Positions 40,711 through 51,226 of a stretch of DNA of 64,000 nucleotides are shown piece after piece. Source of the DNA: Pseudolysinimonas yzui (GTDB lineage Bacteria; Actinomycetota; Actinomycetes; Actinomycetales; Microbacteriaceae); NCBI RefSeq assembly GCF_014653215.1, contig NZ_BNAI01000001.1, forward strand, positions 1,079,012-1,143,011, written 5' to 3'. How positions within the stretch are numbered: position 1 is the first letter of the stretch; each line of letters opens with the position of its first letter. The notes under the pieces were generated by a model that ran no database searches, was not told the origin of the DNA, and saw nothing but the letters and a program-made list of their open reading frames with translations. The translations under genes were made by a program, and so were the position numbers.

Positions 40711-43200
40711 GTGGTTGCCAGGGCGCGCGGGAAAGGCACGGAGCAGATCGTCTCCGTCGGTGGCCACCGCCTGAAACTGACGAACCTCGACAAGGTGCTC
40801 TACCCCGAGACGGGCACGACGAAGGCGGAGGTGCTCGACTACTACACGCGCATCGCGGATGTGCTCATCCCGCACGCCCGCAACCGGCCGGTGACCCGCA
40901 AGCGCTGGGTCGAAGGCGTCGGCACGAGCGCGAAACCCGGCACGGTGTTCTTCGAGAAGAACCTGCCCGACTCCGCGCCGTCGTGGATCAGCCGCCGCGA
41001 CATCCAGCATTCCGACCATGTCAACACCTATCCCCTGGTGAACGACCTCGCGACACTGGCCTGGATGGCACAGCAGGCGGCGCTGGAACTGCACGTTCCG
41101 CAGTGGCGGTTCGGCAAGGGTGGAGCGCGGCAGAATCCCGACCGGCTGGTGCTCGACCTCGACCCGGGCGAGGGCGCTGGCCTATCCGAGTGCGTCGAGG
41201 TCGCGAAAGCGGTGCGTGCGATCCTCACCGGGATGGGGCTCGAGTCGTACCCGGTGACGAGCGGCTCCAAGGGCATCCATCTGTATGCGCCCCTCGACGG
41301 ACAGCAGACCTCCGATCAGGTGTCGTCGGTCGCGCACGAACTGGCGCGGGCGCTCGAAGCCGACCATCCCGACCTCGTCGTGAGCGACATGAAGAAGACG
41401 CTGCGCGCGGGCAAGGTGCTACTCGACTGGAGCCAGAACAACGGCAACAAGACGACGATCGTGCCGTACTCGCTGAGGGGCAGGATGCGCCCCACCGTGG
41501 CCGCCCCGCGCACCTGGCGCGAACTGCTCTCCCCCGGGCTGCGGCAGCTCGAGATGCACGAGGTGTTGGCGCGGGTTGCCGCGAAGGGCGACCCGGCGGC
41601 CGACCTGGAGCGGGAGATCTGGCACTCGTCGGAGGCGGAGGAGAAGCTCGCCGTCTACCGGTCGATGCGCGACGGGGCGAAGACGCCGGAGCCGATGGGG
41701 GGTGCAGTGCAGGGGCCCGGCAACTCCTTCGTCATCCAGGAGCATCACGCGACGGCGCTGCACTACGACTTCCGCCTGGAACGTGACGGGGTGCTCGTCT
41801 CGTGGGCGGTGCCGAGGGGGGTGCCGACGGAAGCCGGCAAGAACCACCTCGCGGTGCACACCGAGGATCACCCGCTGGAGTACGGGCAGTTCGAGGGTGA
41901 GATCCCCAAGGGCGAGTACGGCGCCGGCAAGGTCACCATCTGGGATCGCGGCTCGTACGACCTCGAGAAATGGCGCGACGACGAGGTGATCTTCACGATC
42001 CACGGCGAGAAGCACGGGTCGCAGCGGCTCGCGCTGATCCAGACCGACAAGGGCGGCAAGAACTGGCTGCTGCACCTCATGAAAGACCAGCAGCCGGTCG
42101 ACTGGGACGACCCCGAGAGCGTCGCGGCGTCGAAGGCGCGCTCGGCGGCGGGTTCCTGGAAACGCGTCGGCGCCGAACCGCGGCGCGGGCTGAAGCGCGG
42201 CAAGTCGGTCGTCGGCGGGCGCACGAATGCGGCCGGCACCGTGCATCCGATGCTCGCGACCCTCGCCGATCTCGACACGTTCGCTCGCGATGACGACTGG
42301 GTGTTCGAGATGAAGTGGGACGGCTACCGCGCGATCGCGACGGTGCGCGACGGCACGGTGGAGTTGCGGTCGCGCAACGGCCTCGACTTCACCCCGACGT
42401 ATCCCGAGTTGCAGGCGCTCGCCGACGCCGTGGAGGGCGATGTCGTGCTCGACGGCGAGATCGTCGCCCTCGACGCGTCGGGTCGGCCGTCGTTCGGCCT
42501 GCTGCAGACCCGGTCGGGCATCACCTCTCCGCGCGACGTCGAGCGGGCCCGGAAGGCGCAGGAGGTGCAGTTCTTCGCGTTCGACATCCTGGAACGCGAC
42601 GGGCGGTCGCTCGCGGCCCGGCCGTACACCCAACGCCGCAGCGAGCTGCGCGAAGCGGTGCGGGATGTCGGCCCGGTGCGGGTACCCCCGGATGCCGGCA
42701 GCGACCTCGACGCCGCCGTCGCGACGAGCCGCAGACTCGGGCTCGAGGGAGTGATCGCGAAGCGGGCATCCTCTCCCTATCGTCTCGGACGTCGTTCGCG
42801 GGACTGGCTGAAGGTGAAGCACACCCTCACCCAGGAGGTCGTCGTCGCCGGCTGGCGCCCGGGCAACGGAGCACGCTCCGACACCGTCGGGTCGCTGCTC
42901 GTCGGCGTCCCCGGAAAGGGTGGACTCGCCTACGTCGGCCGGGTCGGCAGCGGATTCACCGACCGCGAGCTCGGCGACCTGCGCACCCGCCTCGACCGGA
43001 TGGGCCGCGAGACCAGCCCGCTCGTCGGGGTGCCGCCCGTCGACGCGAAGGACGCGCGGTGGGTCACCCCGAAACTCGTCGGCGAGGTCGAATACGCCGA
43101 GATCACCGCCGACGGCCGCCTGCGCGCCCCCACCTGGCGCGGCTGGCGGCCCGACAAGACCCCTGAAGAAATCACCTGGGAGGTGCCCGATGGATCGTGA
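40711..43200 (+). CDS. ligD: Multifunctional ATP-dependent DNA ligase LigD (POL-PE-LIG)
   Basis: This 829-residue protein has the mycobacterial domain order. The polymerase/primase domain (about 1-300) contains LVLDLDPGEGAGL with metal-binding Asp and SGSKGIHLYAPL. The phosphoesterase domain (about 330-480) has HHATALHYDFRLE. The ligase domain (about 520-829) has the nucleotidyl lysine in EMKWDGYRAI (Lys535) and later EGVIAKRASSPY. It fills, trims and seals ends brought by Ku. The GTG start at 40711 replaces a longer frame that would run into ku. Confidence 0.97.
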   Translation: MVARARGKGTEQIVSVGGHRLKLTNLDKVLYPETGTTKAEVLDYYTRIADVLIPHARNRPVTRKRWVEGVGTSAKPGTVFFEKNLPDSAPSWISRRDIQHSDHVNTYPLVNDLATLAWMAQQAALELHVPQWRFGKGGARQNPDRLVLDLDPGEGAGLSECVEVAKAVRAILTGMGLESYPVTSGSKGIHLYAPLDGQQTSDQVSSVAHELARALEADHPDLVVSDMKKTLRAGKVLLDWSQNNGNKTTIVPYSLRGRMRPTVAAPRTWRELLSPGLRQLEMHEVLARVAAKGDPAADLEREIWHSSEAEEKLAVYRSMRDGAKTPEPMGGAVQGPGNSFVIQEHHATALHYDFRLERDGVLVSWAVPRGVPTEAGKNHLAVHTEDHPLEYGQFEGEIPKGEYGAGKVTIWDRGSYDLEKWRDDEVIFTIHGEKHGSQRLALIQTDKGGKNWLLHLMKDQQPVDWDDPESVAASKARSAAGSWKRVGAEPRRGLKRGKSVVGGRTNAAGTVHPMLATLADLDTFARDDDWVFEMKWDGYRAIATVRDGTVELRSRNGLDFTPTYPELQALADAVEGDVVLDGEIVALDASGRPSFGLLQTRSGITSPRDVERARKAQEVQFFAFDILERDGRSLAARPYTQRRSELREAVRDVGPVRVPPDAGSDLDAAVATSRRLGLEGVIAKRASSPYRLGRRSRDWLKVKHTLTQEVVVAGWRPGNGARSDTVGSLLVGVPGKGGLAYVGRVGSGFTDRELGDLRTRLDRMGRETSPLVGVPPVDAKDARWVTPKLVGEVEYAEITADGRLRAPTWRGWRPDKTPEEITWEVPDGS

Positions 43201-43363
43201 CCCTGACCGCTTGGAGTACGAGCCGAACGCCGAGGACGAGAGGATCGAACCGCTCGAACCCGCCGACGAGCAGGCACCTCCGCCGCCGACCCTCGACCCC
43301 GACGAACGCATCGAGGTCGACGACGACGACGATCTCGCGCTCGACGACGACCGTCCCGCCTGA
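43190..43363 (+). CDS. Small acidic protein overlapping ligD end
   Basis: A 57-residue, highly acidic soluble peptide (many Asp/Glu; ends in an acidic run then DDDRPA). Its ATG at 43190 lies inside the last codons of ligD with GGGAGG upstream. Such acidic tails could bind basic DNA-repair proteins such as Ku, but that is speculation. Gene reality is moderately supported by position and ribosome site; function unknown. Confidence 0.55.
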   Translation: MDRDPDRLEYEPNAEDERIEPLEPADEQAPPPPTLDPDERIEVDDDDDLALDDDRPA

Positions 43364-43407
43364 CCCCGAAGGCACTAATCCGCCAATCCCGGGGCTCCGG
43401 TACCGGT

Positions 43408-43431
43408 AATCCGTCACATTTGTCACGGATT
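43408..43431. terminator. Hairpin between acidic gene and CPBP gene
   Basis: Arms AATCCGT (43408-43414) and ACGGATT (43425-43431) around a ten-base loop lie between two convergent genes. A second short palindrome (CCGGTACCGG) precedes it. A plausible bidirectional terminator. Confidence 0.5.
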
Positions 43432-43474
43432 GCGGCGCGAAGGTCTCACGGCGCCCGGAAGCCGCGCGACACGC

Positions 43475-44300
43475 TCAGTAGAGGAAGAAGATGGGCGCCC
43501 ACGAGGGGTTGCGGGCGTGCACGATCGCGAGAAAGACGAGCGCGTCGAACGCCAGATGCACGGCCAGCACGTAGCCGAGCGACCGGGTCTTCGCGAACAG
43601 GTAGCCCTGCAGCAACGCGAACGGGATGGTGAGCAGCGGGCCCCACGCGCGATAGCCCAGCTCCCAGAGGAACGACACGAAGATCACGGCAGTGAGGATG
43701 TTGGCCTGCCACAGCGGGAAGTGTCGCCGCAGCAGCACCAGCACCGTGCAGATGAAGAACAGCTCGTCCCAGGTGCCGACCGCGTTGACCCCGACGAAGA
43801 AGCGCAGGAGCTCACCGGTGTCTTCGAGCGGCGGCCAGTTGAGATAGGCGCCCGAGCGGATGAAGTAGAACGGCAGGATCAGGTAGCCCAGCGCCGGCAC
43901 CGCGAGCAGGTAGCCGATCTCGAGCCGCGTCTTGTTCTCGCGCGACCGCCACGGGAACCGGATCACCCGCCGCCGGAACACGAACCGATCGAGCACGAAC
44001 GGCACGAGCACCGCGAGCGCCAGCACCGTGCCGATGCGGATGAACGACGGCCACGAGACATCCGCTTCGACGCTCGTCGTCGCGACGATGCCGATGCCGA
44101 CGCCGATCAGGGTGAGGTCTTTGCCGAGCTCGCGATCGAGCAGCATCGCGGCGATCAGCGACGCCGCGAGCAGCGGAACGCCGACCGCGTGGAATTGCAG
44201 CCCGAACAGGAAGAACGCCGACAGCGACACCCCGATGGCGGGGAGCAGACTCCAGCTCGAGTCCGACGCGCGCAGGGTTTCGATACGCCCGCTACGCGGG

Positions 44301-44308
<8 letters not shown>
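43475..44308 (-). CDS. Divergent CPBP-like intramembrane protease
   Basis: A 277-residue polytopic protein with about seven membrane segments. A CPBP/Abi-like region is visible as NAVGTWDELFFICTVLVLLRR and a later helix LGYVLAVHLAFDALVFL holding a conserved histidine. The usual glutamate pair (EExxxR) is changed to Asp-Glu, so activity is uncertain. The start at TTG 44308 falls within a palindromic repeat overlapping the aspA stop; a GTG about 25 codons in could be the true start. Confidence 0.68.

Positions 44309-44310
<2 letters not shown>
44275..44310 (+). repeat. Palindromic repeat overlapping aspA stop and CPBP start
   Basis: The unit begins GTTTCGATACG, has stem CCCGC-TAC-GCGGG and ends CTACTCAACC. 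It matches the copy at 14500 in layout. On the minus strand it supplies the TAG stop of aspA and the putative TTG start of the next gene. Confidence 0.75.
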
Positions 44311-45812
<1,502 letters not shown>

Positions 45813-45819
45813 AGCAGTG

Positions 45820-45825
45820 AGCCTA
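45820..45825 (-). promoter_or_regulatory. -10 box, leaderless start of aspA
   Basis: Minus-strand TAGGCT, seven bases before ATG 45812. Confidence 0.5.
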
Positions 45826-45867
45826 GGCGCGCTCCTGGGATAAGGGGAGAGCGATGCGTCTCGAGTT

Positions 45868-46599
45868 TCAGCCCAGGTGGGACAGGATGAACGCCGCCAG
45901 GAAACCGAGGGTCGCGAGCAGGCCGGTCGCCGCCCGATCCCGGGCGAACGCCGTCGGGATCATCGTGTTGCAGACCATCGCGAGCATGCCCCCCGCGGCG
46001 ATGGTCGTGATGAACGCGATCAATTCCGCGGGCGCGTCACGCAGCAGGAGGTAGCCGAGCAGCGACGCCACGCCCGACACGACCACGACCGCGCCCCAGA
46101 CTCCGAAGACGTACCGCGCCGGGCGTCCGGCATCCTTCATCCCCGCCGCACTCGCCAACCCCTCCGGGAGGTTCGCGATCGCGATCGCGAGCAGGATCGG
46201 CAGGCTGAGGCCCCCGGTGGCGGCGACGGTGGTGCCGAGCACGACCGACTCCGGGATGCCGTCGACGAGCGCGCCGATGAGGAGCGCGAGTCCTCCGCGT
46301 TTCCGGTTGCCGCTCCCCCGACGCCCTCGCGCGTCGACGACTTCGGCCGCCGCGACATAGATGATCGCGCCGAGCACGAAACCGAGCACGGTCGGCCAGA
46401 GCCCTCCGTCGGCGTGCGCCTCCGCGACGAGTTCATAGGCGAGGGCCGCGATGAGCACCCCGGCCCCGAACGCGGTGATGCCGGCGACGATCGCCTGCGG
46501 CACCCGGACCAGCCACGCGACCGCGGCACCGAGCAGCAGGATCGACCCGGCGACCAGCCCGCTCCCTGCGGCCGTCAGCGCACCGATGACGGCATCCAT
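45868..46599 (-). CDS. ZIP-family metal transporter
   Basis: A 243-residue membrane protein with about eight segments. ZIP features are DGIPESVVLG and IAIANLPEGLASAAGM in the two adjacent metal-coordinating helices. The family moves zinc or other divalent cations inward. The ATG at 46599 is preferred over a longer in-frame start because its N terminus matches the first helix. The loop between helices is short and lacks a long histidine stretch. It may be transcribed with aspA downstream. Confidence 0.88.
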   Translation of the reverse strand: MDAVIGALTAAGSGLVAGSILLLGAAVAWLVRVPQAIVAGITAFGAGVLIAALAYELVAEAHADGGLWPTVLGFVLGAIIYVAAAEVVDARGRRGSGNRKRGGLALLIGALVDGIPESVVLGTTVAATGGLSLPILLAIAIANLPEGLASAAGMKDAGRPARYVFGVWGAVVVVSGVASLLGYLLLRDAPAELIAFITTIAAGGMLAMVCNTMIPTAFARDRAATGLLATLGFLAAFILSHLG

Positions 46600-46709
46600 G
46601 CCGCCAGTGTCGCACCTGGCGGCCACGCCGCGAAGGGGTGCGACCCGAAAGGGGAGCCCCCGAAGCGGGGCTTATCCGAGCGCCGCTCACCGCTCTAATG
46701 TCGACAGCA

Positions 46710-46728
46710 ATCGCGAGGGGGTCGCGAT
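46710..46728. promoter_or_regulatory. Seven-base inverted repeat before 101-residue gene
   Basis: Arms ATCGCGA (46710-46716) and TCGCGAT (46722-46728) around GGGGG lie 18 bases before the start at 46747, downstream of a TAATGT -10-like box. Possible operator or leader hairpin. Confidence 0.4.
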
Positions 46729-46746
46729 CGAGAGGGTCAGAATCCG

Positions 46747-47052
46747 ATGCACTCGTCACGGGTGCTGGGCGTGGTCGCGTTAACCGCGATCATCGTCGCA
46801 GCCATCAGCTTCGCGGTCGTCGATGTGACGATCACGGCGGGCTGCGACGAGGGGCCCTGCAACGGCGGCATCCCGATCGTCGCCATCACGTTCGCCGCCC
46901 TCGGCGCACTCGCGGCGCTGGTCAGCGTGATCCCGGCGGTGAGCTGGATCGTCGAGGCGATCCGTACGGCACGGGCGGCGAGCCACGAAGAGGACCGGGA
47001 ACTCGCCCGGGCCGCGCGCGCCCGGCCGCTCTACACCGACGAGGAACTCTGA
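46747..47052 (+). CDS. Small two-helix membrane protein
   Basis: A 101-residue protein with two membrane segments (about residues 6-27 and 42-66) joined by a short loop carrying two cysteines (GCDEGPCNGG). A charged cytoplasmic C-terminal helix ends YTDEEL. GAGAGGG lies a few bases upstream of the ATG. No domain is recognised. Confidence 0.65.
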   Translation: MHSSRVLGVVALTAIIVAAISFAVVDVTITAGCDEGPCNGGIPIVAITFAALGALAALVSVIPAVSWIVEAIRTARAASHEEDRELARAARARPLYTDEEL

Positions 47053-47127
47053 TGCCACCGGTCACCAGCGGGGCGCACTGCCGGGGAATCGGCTGCGACC
47101 ACGCGCAGACCGACTCCGACGCCGACG

Positions 47128-49629
47128 TCAGTCCAGCCGACCGACCGCGAGCACCCGCACGACCGCGACACCTTCTTCGGCTGACGCCGCGAGGTCGACT
47201 TCGGCGGTGATGCCCCAGTCGTGATGCCCGGCGGGGTCGTCGAGGATCTGACGCACCACCCAGCGGTCGGGCTCTTCGTCGATGACGAGTCGCGCGACGC
47301 TGCGGGCGTCGGGCCCGGTGCCGATCTCGTCGTGTTCCGCGTAGTAGGCGTCGAGCGCCTCGGCCCACGGCACCCCCGGGTCGAGGGCGAGCAGTTCGTC
47401 GTCGCGCTGCAGCGCTGCGGCCTGCACCCGCCGCCACAGGGCGTTCCGCACGAGCACCAGGAACGCGCGGCGGTTGGTGACGACGCTCGTCGGCGCCGGC
47501 GGCAGAACCGGCTTCTCCCCGGCGACGAGTTCGGCCGGGTTCTGTAGCGCGGCCCACTCGTCGAGCAGGCTCGAGTCGACCTGCCGCACCAGTTCGCCGA
47601 GCCACTCGATGAGATCCTGCAACTCGTCGGTCTTGAGTTCATCGGGGATCGTCTGCCGCGCCGCCCGGTAGGCGTCGGAGAGGTAGCGCAGCACGAGCCC
47701 TTCGCTGCGGCCCAGCTGGTAGAACGCGACGTAGTCCGAGAACGACATCGCCCGCTCGTAGAGGTCGCGCACGACTGACTTCGGGGAGAGCTCGAAGTCG
47801 CGCACCCAGGGCTGGGATGCCGCGAAGGTCTCGAAGGCCTGCTCGAGCAGCTCGTCGAGCGGCTTGGGCCAGGTGACCGTCTCGAGCAACTCCATGCGCT
47901 CGTCGTACTCGATGCCGTCGGCCTTCATCGCCGCGACCGCCTCGCCGCGGGCCTTGAACTGCTGCTGCGACAGGATCGGCCGCGGGTCGTCGAGGGTGGA
48001 CTCGATGATGCTGATCATGTCGAGCGCGTACGTGGGCTGCTCGAGATCCAGCAACTCGAAGGCGGCGAGCGCGAACGGCGACAGCGGCTGGTTGAGCGCG
48101 AAGTTCGGTTGCAGGTCGACGGTGAGCTTCGGGATGCCGTCGCGCAGCTCGACGACGCCGGCCGCCTTCAGCGTGCGGTAGATGCCCAGCGCCCGCCGGG
48201 CCAGCTCCCGCTGCAGCTCCGGCGGCTCGTGGTTGTCGAACACGAGGGCGCGAACGTTCTCGAAGGGATCACCGCCCTCCCGCCCGATGACGTTGATGAG
48301 CATCGCCGCGGTGATCTGCATGGATGACGTGAGCGTCTCGGGTTCCGCGGCGATCAGCCGCTCGAACGACGCCGGACCCCAGGAGACGAAGCCCTCGGGG
48401 GCGCGCTTCTTCGGGCCCCCCTTCTTGCCCTTCGCCTCGGCCTTCTTCGCGGCGATCTGGTTCTCGATCTCGTGTTCGGGAGCCTCGGCGACGACATCCC
48501 CTGCGACGTCGTGCCCGGCCCGCCCGGCGCGCCCGGCGATCTGGTGGAACTCGCGTGCCGAGAGCTGCCGCATCTTCACGCCGTCGAACTTCGTGAGCGC
48601 CGTCAGCAGCACGGTGCGGATCGGCACGTTGATGCCGACGCCGAGGGTGTCGGTGCCGCAGATGACCCGCAACATGCCGAGTTGCGCCAACTGCTCGACG
48701 AGCCGGCGGTACTTCGGCAGCATCCCGGCGTGATGCACCCCGATGCCCGCCCGCACCAGCTTCGACAGGGTCGACCCGAAGCCGGGCGAGAACCGGAAGC
48801 CGCCGATCTCCTCGGCGATCCGGTCACGCTGCTCGCGCGTCGCGACCCGCGCCGAGAGCAGCGCCTGCGCCCGCTCGACCGCGGCGGCCTGGGCGAAGTG
48901 CACGATGTACACCGGCGCGAGCCTCTCTTCCAGCAGCGACTCGACCGTCTCGTGCACCGGCGTCGTCACGTAGCGGTAGTGCAGCGGCACGGGCCGCTCG
49001 ACGCCGGTGACGTGCGCCACCTCGATCCCGGTGCGACGCTCCAGGTCGGTCGAGATGTCGGTCAGGTCGCCGAGCGTCGCCGACATGAGCACGAACCGCG
49101 CCCGGTTCAACACCAGCAGCGGCACCTGCCAGGCCCAGCCGCGCTGCGGATCGGCGTAGAAGTGGAACTCGTCGGCGATGACCACGTCCACGTTCGTCTC
49201 CGCACCCTCGCGCAGCGCGAGGTTCGCGAGGATCTCGGCCGTGCAGCAGATGATCGGCGCATCCGGGTTGACGCTCGAGTCGCCGGTCACCATGCCGACG
49301 TTCTCGGGGCCGAACACCTCGACGAGGGCGAAGAACTTCTCGCTCACCAGCGCCTTCAGGGGGGCGGTGTAGAAGGAGCGCTGACCCTGCGCGAGCGCGG
49401 CCGCGTGCGCGGCGATCGCGACCAGCGACTTGCCCGTTCCCGTCGGGGTGGAGAGCACCAGGTGACGGTCGAGCACGAGCTCCAGCACCGCCTCCTCCTG
49501 CGCCGGATAGAGCCGCAACCCACGCGACCGGGCCCAGTCGTCGAACGCCTGCACGAAGGCATCCGCATCCCATGGCGCCGGAAGAGCGGCGACGAGCGCC
49601 GTCTTCGGCGACGACACGAGAGGCGGCAT
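47128..49629 (-). CDS. DEAD/DEAH-box helicase with DUF3516 C-terminal domain
   Basis: An 833-residue superfamily-2 helicase. Walker A TPTGTGKS (about 61-68), Walker B variant DEFH (about 153-156), SAT-like LMSATLGD and helicase-C motifs (VHFAQAAAVERAQ, ...QIAGRAGRAG) are all visible. The C-terminal 400 residues match the actinobacterial DUF3516 region. It is related to Ski2/Mtr4-type RNA helicases and may unwind structured RNA for decay. ATG at 49629. It diverges from the DUF2510 gene pair. Confidence 0.92.
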   Translation of the reverse strand: MPPLVSSPKTALVAALPAPWDADAFVQAFDDWARSRGLRLYPAQEEAVLELVLDRHLVLSTPTGTGKSLVAIAAHAAALAQGQRSFYTAPLKALVSEKFFALVEVFGPENVGMVTGDSSVNPDAPIICCTAEILANLALREGAETNVDVVIADEFHFYADPQRGWAWQVPLLVLNRARFVLMSATLGDLTDISTDLERRTGIEVAHVTGVERPVPLHYRYVTTPVHETVESLLEERLAPVYIVHFAQAAAVERAQALLSARVATREQRDRIAEEIGGFRFSPGFGSTLSKLVRAGIGVHHAGMLPKYRRLVEQLAQLGMLRVICGTDTLGVGINVPIRTVLLTALTKFDGVKMRQLSAREFHQIAGRAGRAGHDVAGDVVAEAPEHEIENQIAAKKAEAKGKKGGPKKRAPEGFVSWGPASFERLIAAEPETLTSSMQITAAMLINVIGREGGDPFENVRALVFDNHEPPELQRELARRALGIYRTLKAAGVVELRDGIPKLTVDLQPNFALNQPLSPFALAAFELLDLEQPTYALDMISIIESTLDDPRPILSQQQFKARGEAVAAMKADGIEYDERMELLETVTWPKPLDELLEQAFETFAASQPWVRDFELSPKSVVRDLYERAMSFSDYVAFYQLGRSEGLVLRYLSDAYRAARQTIPDELKTDELQDLIEWLGELVRQVDSSLLDEWAALQNPAELVAGEKPVLPPAPTSVVTNRRAFLVLVRNALWRRVQAAALQRDDELLALDPGVPWAEALDAYYAEHDEIGTGPDARSVARLVIDEEPDRWVVRQILDDPAGHHDWGITAEVDLAASAEEGVAVVRVLAVGRLD

Positions 49630-49779
49630 GAGTCGAGTCTGCCCTGTCCCCCGGGATGGGGCCGCCGTGTCCCCACCTCGGGGTGGAGCGCACGGGTACC
49701 CCCGAATCGCCCCTGCGCCTTAGAATCAGCTGGGAATCCTGCGTTCTGCAGGGTCGTAGGGCGTGAGGAGCGTGCTGTC

Positions 49780-51081
49780 GTGGCAGACGACGACGTCCGC
49801 GTCCCCGCGGGCTGGTACCCGGACCCGCTCGGGCTTCCGCAGCTGCGGTGGTGGGACAACCACGCCTGGACCGAGCACACCTCCGACGCGCGCCAGCCGA
49901 TGGTCGCCGAACACATGACCGCGCAGACGATGGCCGCGCAGCCGGTGCAGCCGAACTGGGCCGAACCGGCCAAGCCCCGGCTGGCCTTCGCCGACGACTT
50001 CGTCGACCCCGCCGACCTCGCCGACTTCATCGACTCCGCCGACCCGGTGCACGACCTCGTCGAGCCGGCGACGGGCGTGACCGAACTACCGTCACGACGC
50101 GCCCTCCGCGAAGCGGAACGCCTCGCCCACGACGACGACATCGTGCACGACCTCACCGGCGACAGCGCCCGCTTCGGCGACCCGCTCCCGCAGCTCGAGG
50201 CACCGGCACCCGGCAGCAGCAGCGACGCCGAACCGTCCCCGGCCGTACGCTACGCCCGCGGGGCCGGCATCGCCGACGCCCCGCGTTCGATGCGGTACGA
50301 CCTCGACGAAAGCCACGAAGACCTCCTCGGTGAGACGTCGATCCCGCGGTCGGCGTTCGCGCACGCGAGCTCGTCGACGACGACCTTCATCCCCGACTAC
50401 CCGGCCGAGCCCCAGCCCGAATCGAGCCGTGCGCACGGCAGCCACCGGGTGCGGATGGCCCACGCCGCGCAGACGAGCACCGTTCCGGCCTGGCTGCTCA
50501 CCCTGATCCCGGTCTACATGCTGCTGGTCGGCATGATCCTGCTGCTCAGCGGAGTGCAGGCCTCGTTCGCCTACGTCAACGCCGCCATCGTGCTCGGGGT
50601 GCCGTGGATCGCCGGCATCGTGCTCGCGATCATCGACTACCGGATGCTGGAGCGCGGTGGCATGGACGCCCCGGCCCCGTGGGCCTGGGCTCTCTTCGGG
50701 GCGCCGGTGTATCTCGTCGCGCGGCTCGTCGCGACGGTGCGCGAAACCGGCACCGGCTTCGGCCCCGTGCTCACCTTCTTCACCCTCGGACTGTTCACGG
50801 CGGGCGCTGTCGTCGCCGTGCCCGGTCTGGTGATGGAACTCTCGCCCTCCTTCTTCTCGGAGGAGGCCGAGCGCTCCGTGCAGGCCGACGCCCGCTCGTT
50901 CGGCACCGAACTGCAGGTGGACTGCCCCGAGACTCCCCCGTTGCTGCTGCAGCAGTCGTTCAGCTGCGCGGCGACGAACGAAGACGGTGACACCTTCGAC
51001 GTGCTCGTCAGCCTGCAGCGCTCCAACGGGTGGATCGACTGGCGCGTCGACAGCTGGGGCGCCTTCGCAATGGGTTCCTGA
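49780..51081 (+). CDS. DUF2510 membrane protein, first of a paralogous pair
   Basis: A 433-residue protein. The N-terminal DUF2510 motif is GWYPDPLGLPQLRWWDNHAW; then a long disordered, acidic linker; then four membrane segments; then an extracytoplasmic C-terminal domain with two cysteines. That last domain contains ELQVDCPETPPLLLQQSFSCAA, like DUF4333. The GTG at 49780 follows GAGGAG. A TAGAAT box at 49721-49726 is a possible -10. It shares the layout of the next gene, indicating a tandem duplication. Function unknown. Confidence 0.8.
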   Translation: MADDDVRVPAGWYPDPLGLPQLRWWDNHAWTEHTSDARQPMVAEHMTAQTMAAQPVQPNWAEPAKPRLAFADDFVDPADLADFIDSADPVHDLVEPATGVTELPSRRALREAERLAHDDDIVHDLTGDSARFGDPLPQLEAPAPGSSSDAEPSPAVRYARGAGIADAPRSMRYDLDESHEDLLGETSIPRSAFAHASSSTTTFIPDYPAEPQPESSRAHGSHRVRMAHAAQTSTVPAWLLTLIPVYMLLVGMILLLSGVQASFAYVNAAIVLGVPWIAGIVLAIIDYRMLERGGMDAPAPWAWALFGAPVYLVARLVATVRETGTGFGPVLTFFTLGLFTAGAVVAVPGLVMELSPSFFSEEAERSVQADARSFGTELQVDCPETPPLLLQQSFSCAATNEDGDTFDVLVSLQRSNGWIDWRVDSWGAFAMGS

Positions 51082-51226
51082 TCCTGCTCTGGACACACCC
51101 GAACGGGGTGATGAGACCCACAGCCGCTGTCCCTAGACTGGCTACACCCCTGCACCACCGAGTACCACCGCACCTGCATCGCCTTCGCTTTCGTCCCCCG
51201 ACGTTCCCGGCCCGAAGGAGTACGGC